Notes under the pieces: generated by a model
The model's input: the letters and a program-made list of their open reading frames with translations, nothing else
Database searches by the model: none
What the model was told of the DNA's origin: nothing
Part shown: piece after piece, positions 5,045-5,069 of the stretch
Layout: every line of letters begins with the position of its first letter
Numbering within the stretch: position 1 is the first letter of the stretch
Position numbers and translations under genes: made by a program
Assembly: GCA_051004815.1 (NCBI GenBank)
Contig: JBPCJY010000009.1
Coordinates: 1-5,069, forward strand
From: JBBQXY01 sp051004815
GTDB lineage: Bacteria > Chloroflexota > Ktedonobacteria > Ktedonobacterales > Ktedonobacteraceae
Direction: 5' to 3'
Length of the DNA stretch: 5,069 nt

Positions 5045-5069
5045 TGTCATTCTGAGCGCCGCGAAGAAT
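5045..5069. repeat. 25-bp dispersed-type repeat, copy 2, ending at the window edge
   Basis: Exact match to 4925-4949, offset by 120 bp. The repeat reaches the last base of the window, so the true repeat may be longer. After copy 1 the sequence continues CTCCCGCGCTG, and whether copy 2 does too cannot be seen. Confidence 0.75.

Overview
The window holds one real gene and two stretches of repeat-rich non-coding DNA. The gene (699-4778, minus strand, 1359 aa, GTG start) encodes a large Eco57I/type IIG-like DNA N6-adenine methyltransferase. It has an additional C-terminal AlbA_2 (Schlafen-type) domain. The methyltransferase motifs are intact and in gamma-class order (X, I, II, IV, then target-recognition region). 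No classical PD-(D/E)XK nuclease motif could be identified with confidence. If this is a one-protein restriction or anti-phage system, the AlbA_2 domain is therefore a candidate effector.

Layout. Positions 1-90 are very C-rich low-complexity DNA, including a run of 13 C. Positions 96-639 are a dense cluster of inverted and direct repeats. It contains a 9-bp-stem hairpin, two copies of a 22-bp repeat with an internal palindrome, a perfect 20-bp inverted repeat forming a 63-nt hairpin, a 224-bp MITE-like element with perfect 20-bp terminal inverted repeats flanked by a 22-bp direct repeat, and a 61-nt hairpin. I see no credible gene in 1-698. The gene fills 699-4778. Upstream of it lie a good Shine-Dalgarno (4787-4793) and a strong sigma70-type promoter with an extended -10 (4828-4856). 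The right edge (4885-5069) has no gene but carries two copies of a 25-bp dispersed-type repeat, the second ending exactly at the window edge.

How it works together. The gene has its own promoter, and no partner gene is visible on either side, so it looks monocistronic with repeats on both flanks. This suits a stand-alone defence gene in a plastic accessory region, but mobility of the gene itself is inference. The gene has roughly balanced base composition, and the flanks are C-rich and repeat-laden. Together with the style of the methyltransferase N-terminus and the right-edge repeat, this suggests a large, repeat-rich bacterial genome. From memory I would guess Chloroflexota (Ktedonobacteria-like), at low to moderate confidence. 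Nothing in the window fixes the taxonomy.
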